This document shows, one piece after another, positions 54,317-64,000 of a DNA stretch of 64,000 nt (positions are counted from its first letter, which is position 1; each line of letters starts with the position of its first letter). Location of the stretch: NCBI GenBank assembly GCA_030159075.1, contig BROG01000344.1, forward strand, positions 62,001-126,000, in the 5' to 3' direction. Below the pieces are notes generated by a model that saw nothing but the letters and a program-made list of their open reading frames with translations, had not been told where the DNA came from and did no database searches. A program made the position numbers and the translations under genes. This DNA is from Atrina japonica. Taxonomy: Eukaryota; Mollusca; Bivalvia; Pterioida; Pinnidae.

Positions 54317-56004
54317 CGATTTAAAAAGGTCAAACTATATTCAAACTACACCGTCTAATGATAATGAGAAAATTCCTTTTCACCCATTGAAGTCAATAGA
54401 CAATATAGATTTCATTGGGACAATAGGAAGAAACATTCTGTTTAGATACTAAGAGAGAAAAGTGATGGCAAATTAATATTGATACATGGTTCAGATTGTT
54501 TTATATTCCTAAATTCACTGAAAACCGATGTAAAATTAAATTTGATAAGTTATAATAGACTTTGACTAATGGCTTGCATGATCTCTAACACTTCGTAATA
54601 TACAAGTGTATCGGTTTAGAATTGACAATTATCAAAGTATTGGGAACGCTTTCTGAACAATACTTCTAAAGATATAAAATGTATAATTAACTGTTAACCA
54701 ACCTTTAATTTGTAACATGCGCTTTAGTTGTCACTCAATAAACAAACATTACTATCAACACTGTTATTGTATATTGGTTTTGCATATCAATAGTTTTTAT
54801 TTACATGGAAATAAAGGATACACGGGAACAGTATAGATGGCAAACTGTTAACACAAAATTCAATCATAGAGAATACAGAAACGGGCCTTTACATACGTAT
54901 AACAGTCTCTATATGGACTTGCCCCTTACGCAATATAGAATCAGAGATACCAAAAGTATTATGTTGTCCATTAAAAATTTCAGCATCTTTTTATATTAAC
55001 TTTTGTGTAGTTTTTGTGTTGAATCAGAGTGGTGTAGGACGATATAATTATCATAGTAACCAATTATTAAGTATTTAAATTTCCGGGTACAAATTTTACT
55101 GAAAAAACAGCTGTCAATGATATAAAAGTCTCTCTTTATATCCATTATGCAGAAATCTTATATAAATGTAGAAAGGTTTTGTAGTGACACTCTGAATATC
55201 AGAAAAATGATGTGTCTGTTAATTTTGTAAAAGCTGTTTGAAATTATAGTATCCAAATCTGATTTACATCGCTTCAAGTCTGTCTGGAATAAGCTAAAGT
55301 TTCTCCTCCGATAAAGAAATACAAAATATTTTCCACATTTTATTGTAAAGACAATAATTTCAAACATATTACACATGTTATATATTGTCTTCAATGGTGG
55401 TCGTTCATTCAGGTCATCGGTTTGGTTCATCCAATAGTAAACCACGGCAAGGATCTTCCTGAAAAACGAGAATATTGCATTAAAACTGCATTTTAAATAT
55501 TCGTTCATTTTATTATTTCGAACCATATAAATATTTATATTTTTTTTTTATTTTTACCCAATTCAAGGTAATATTTCGAAAATCTATGAGATAAAATGAA
55601 GTTAAAGTTATTCAACATATCAAGCACGTCTGTTCATAAGTGGTTTCAATTCCGTGTCTGTGAAACCAAACCACTGCAAATAGTCGTAGATAGTTGTAGT
55701 CATGTAAAATATTAAAGATATAGTGAAATCCATATATCCTGGCGGGATGTAGTCTCGTGAACCCTTTCCCGACCCGCACGAGTCTAATTTTTAAAGTAAT
55801 ACATTGAAATCACACTGACAAGAGTAATCATCCCTTTTTGTCTTCCTACGTGTGGTTATCCAGCGGGTTTTTCACGAGAAGTCTATCATAACCGAAAAAA
55901 GAGTAGATTCGACCATATGATAATCAAAAGGTTACTCCGCTCCGTCAAGTTATGTGAATCGGAAAATAAAGTGGTGGAATTGGGAATGCCAATGTTCTAG
56001 GTCG
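54317..56004 (+). other. Region downstream of gene D
   Basis: Gene D 3' UTR of unknown extent, then unique sequence. A 122-codon antisense frame at 55158-55526 shows no domain; treated as chance in AT-rich DNA. Confidence 0.4.
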
Positions 56005-56073
56005 AGTCGTTGTTGTATTGTTGTTTAACGTCCCACTCTAGTCACTCATATGGAGACGTCACTAATGCCGGTG

Positions 56074-57146
<1,073 letters not shown>

Positions 57147-57357
57147 GCCGGTGAAGGGCTTCAAAGTTTGGCCTATGTTCGGAACTTACGGTCATTGTGC
57201 AGTGAGGGGTCTTTAACGTGCCGACACCTTCTGTGACGGACCTTGGTTTTTACTGTCTCATTCGAAGGATAGAAATCCGACCTGCCGCCGGCTGGACTCG
57301 AACTCACTTCACGATCAAGAGTCCAGCGCGCTACTAACTGAGCCAGTCCGCCTCGGG

Positions 57358-57686
57358 TAGAGTCGTAAGTCTGTATACAAATATATATACACGTTTTTGT
57401 GTACAATTAGAGCAACAGAAAATTGCAAGATCGGCCGTTATTTTTTCACAATACTTTTACAACTTCTTAGACAAGCAACTAGATTTTTAAATCAGTAGAA
57501 GATATTTTCCCTATCATACATTGACATAAGACAACAACATTTCTTGTGTCAAATTATCGCGATATTCCATCAAATATATTATAATAGGCATTTCCCTAGT
57601 TGTTCCATTCTGTTCAGTTTTGTAGGAATAGTTTTTACGTAGGCCATATGACGGCAGTAGATAAAAAGGAATTCAAAGGAAACGAG
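57358..57686 (-). other. Region downstream of the Arg/Cys-rich peptide gene
   Basis: Probable 3' UTR on the - strand, with AATATA near 57575 as a weak poly(A) signal. Nothing else seen. Confidence 0.35.
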
Positions 57687-63272
<5,586 letters not shown>

Positions 63273-63294
63273 ACTGATCAGATTGAAAATTCTA

Positions 63295-63302
63295 CTTAAA
63301 TA
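63295..63302 (-). promoter_or_regulatory. Putative TATA box of the Arg/Cys-rich peptide gene
   Basis: TATTTAAG lies about 25-30 nt before the inferred start of the 5' UTR exon. Confidence 0.4.
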
Positions 63303-64000
63303 CAAGGGTGAAAATGCAATTCAATTTGATGGATCAGTTATTCATTAGTATAAAATGAATATATGTTTGGATGACTGAGTTTAGTTCATCAATAAATGTT
63401 TACCCATAAACAAGATGTCGACACTGCATCAAATGTGTTATAATTTTATAATTATATTCAGATATTTAAGGATTATTTGAATCATGCACAAAAGTTTAGT
63501 ACAGTGACATAAATTGTTTCAGAAATGCAGAAATATGTCTTTTGAAAATATATGCACCAAAACAAGTAATGAATTATTGAAAAATATACACAAACACATC
63601 CATCTTGACGGATAACATCATGGGTTTCACCTATTTTCATATCATTATGAACCAAACCCCAAACAAAATTGTGACTCGGTGCGTTTTCCAATAATTAAAC
63701 ACCTATTTACATTTAAATGATAAATAAGGATTTGTACTTACTTTTCGTCGTTAGTAAATATAATGCATTTTTGACATTTTCTAGAACATAGCCTAATATA
63801 TGAAAGATTGTTTGAGATTGTAACAGATTTTTTTAACGACGCATTTCTCCGTTGTGGATTGATTGATGTAACATACCAAAAGTTGTGTTTCCATTGTTAT
63901 ATCATGCTTCAGAAAATACTTTTCAAATTGTTGATAGGCTATAACCAATGATATGACCAAAATTTATCTGTGTCCACACGAACAAATTGGGTATAACTCA
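63303..64000. other. Unannotated right end
   Basis: AT-rich, possibly upstream regulatory DNA of the Arg/Cys-rich peptide gene. No exon or repeat recognised. Confidence 0.4.

Noticed and set aside
55158..55526. 122-aa - strand frame
   Set aside because: No domain, no promoter or splice evidence; Lys/Phe/Ile-rich as expected from AT-rich DNA.

Overview
The window is strongly AT-rich invertebrate nuclear DNA. It has short exons, long introns, dense microsatellites, tRNA-derived SINEs, Penelope-like retroelement copies and many foldback elements. A lophotrochozoan, most likely a bivalve mollusc, fits best. This is an inference from repeat types and gene style, because no conserved species marker is present. 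Most long open frames are translated simple repeats and are not genes.

The main content is a tandem family of single-TSP1-domain, type I membrane proteins on the + strand. Every member starts with a first exon encoding a signal peptide and one thrombospondin type 1 repeat with the WxxWxxWxxC ladder. There are five such first exons (193-505, 3322-3634, 32898-33165, 35023-35377, 48583-48856). Only three sets of downstream exons (stalk, basic juxtamembrane, transmembrane plus tail) can be found: 7620-10883, 38724-41847 and 53348-54316. All splice junctions I could place are phase 1, so any first exon can join any downstream set in frame. Three models close without a stop (301, 229 and 183 aa). 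Two first exons (193 and 32898) have no private downstream set; they are either alternative first exons or stranded duplicates.

Two further multi-exon genes lie on the - strand. One (26875-23368) encodes a 228-aa secreted protein: signal peptide, PAN/apple-like domain, a short Cys-rich module, one CCP/sushi domain and one EGF-like domain. The other (about 63272-57687) encodes a small secreted precursor of about 125-139 aa. It has 12 cysteines spread over three micro-exons that look like repeats of one Arg/Cys-rich module; I do not recognise this family. With the TSP1 membrane proteins, the window reads as a cluster of extracellular recognition or adhesion genes, possibly immune. That role is inferred from domain types only.

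Layout: 1-10.9 kb, two TSP1 first exons and a complete gene whose Thr-rich stalk exon is itself a coding repeat; 11-23 kb, repeats (RT fragments, SINEs, 42-bp and 41-bp minisatellites); 23.4-26.9 kb, the PAN-CCP-EGF gene; 27-32.8 kb, a retroelement nest holding a Penelope-like element with GIY-YIG domain, inverted/direct terminal repeats and a hammerhead-ribozyme-like motif; 32.9-41.8 kb, two TSP1 first exons and a complete gene; 42-48 kb, repeats; 48.6-54.3 kb, the last TSP1 gene; 54.3-57.4 kb, a SINE split by a TIR element with a clear target duplication; 57.7-63.3 kb, the Cys-rich peptide gene; 63.3-64 kb, nothing recognised.
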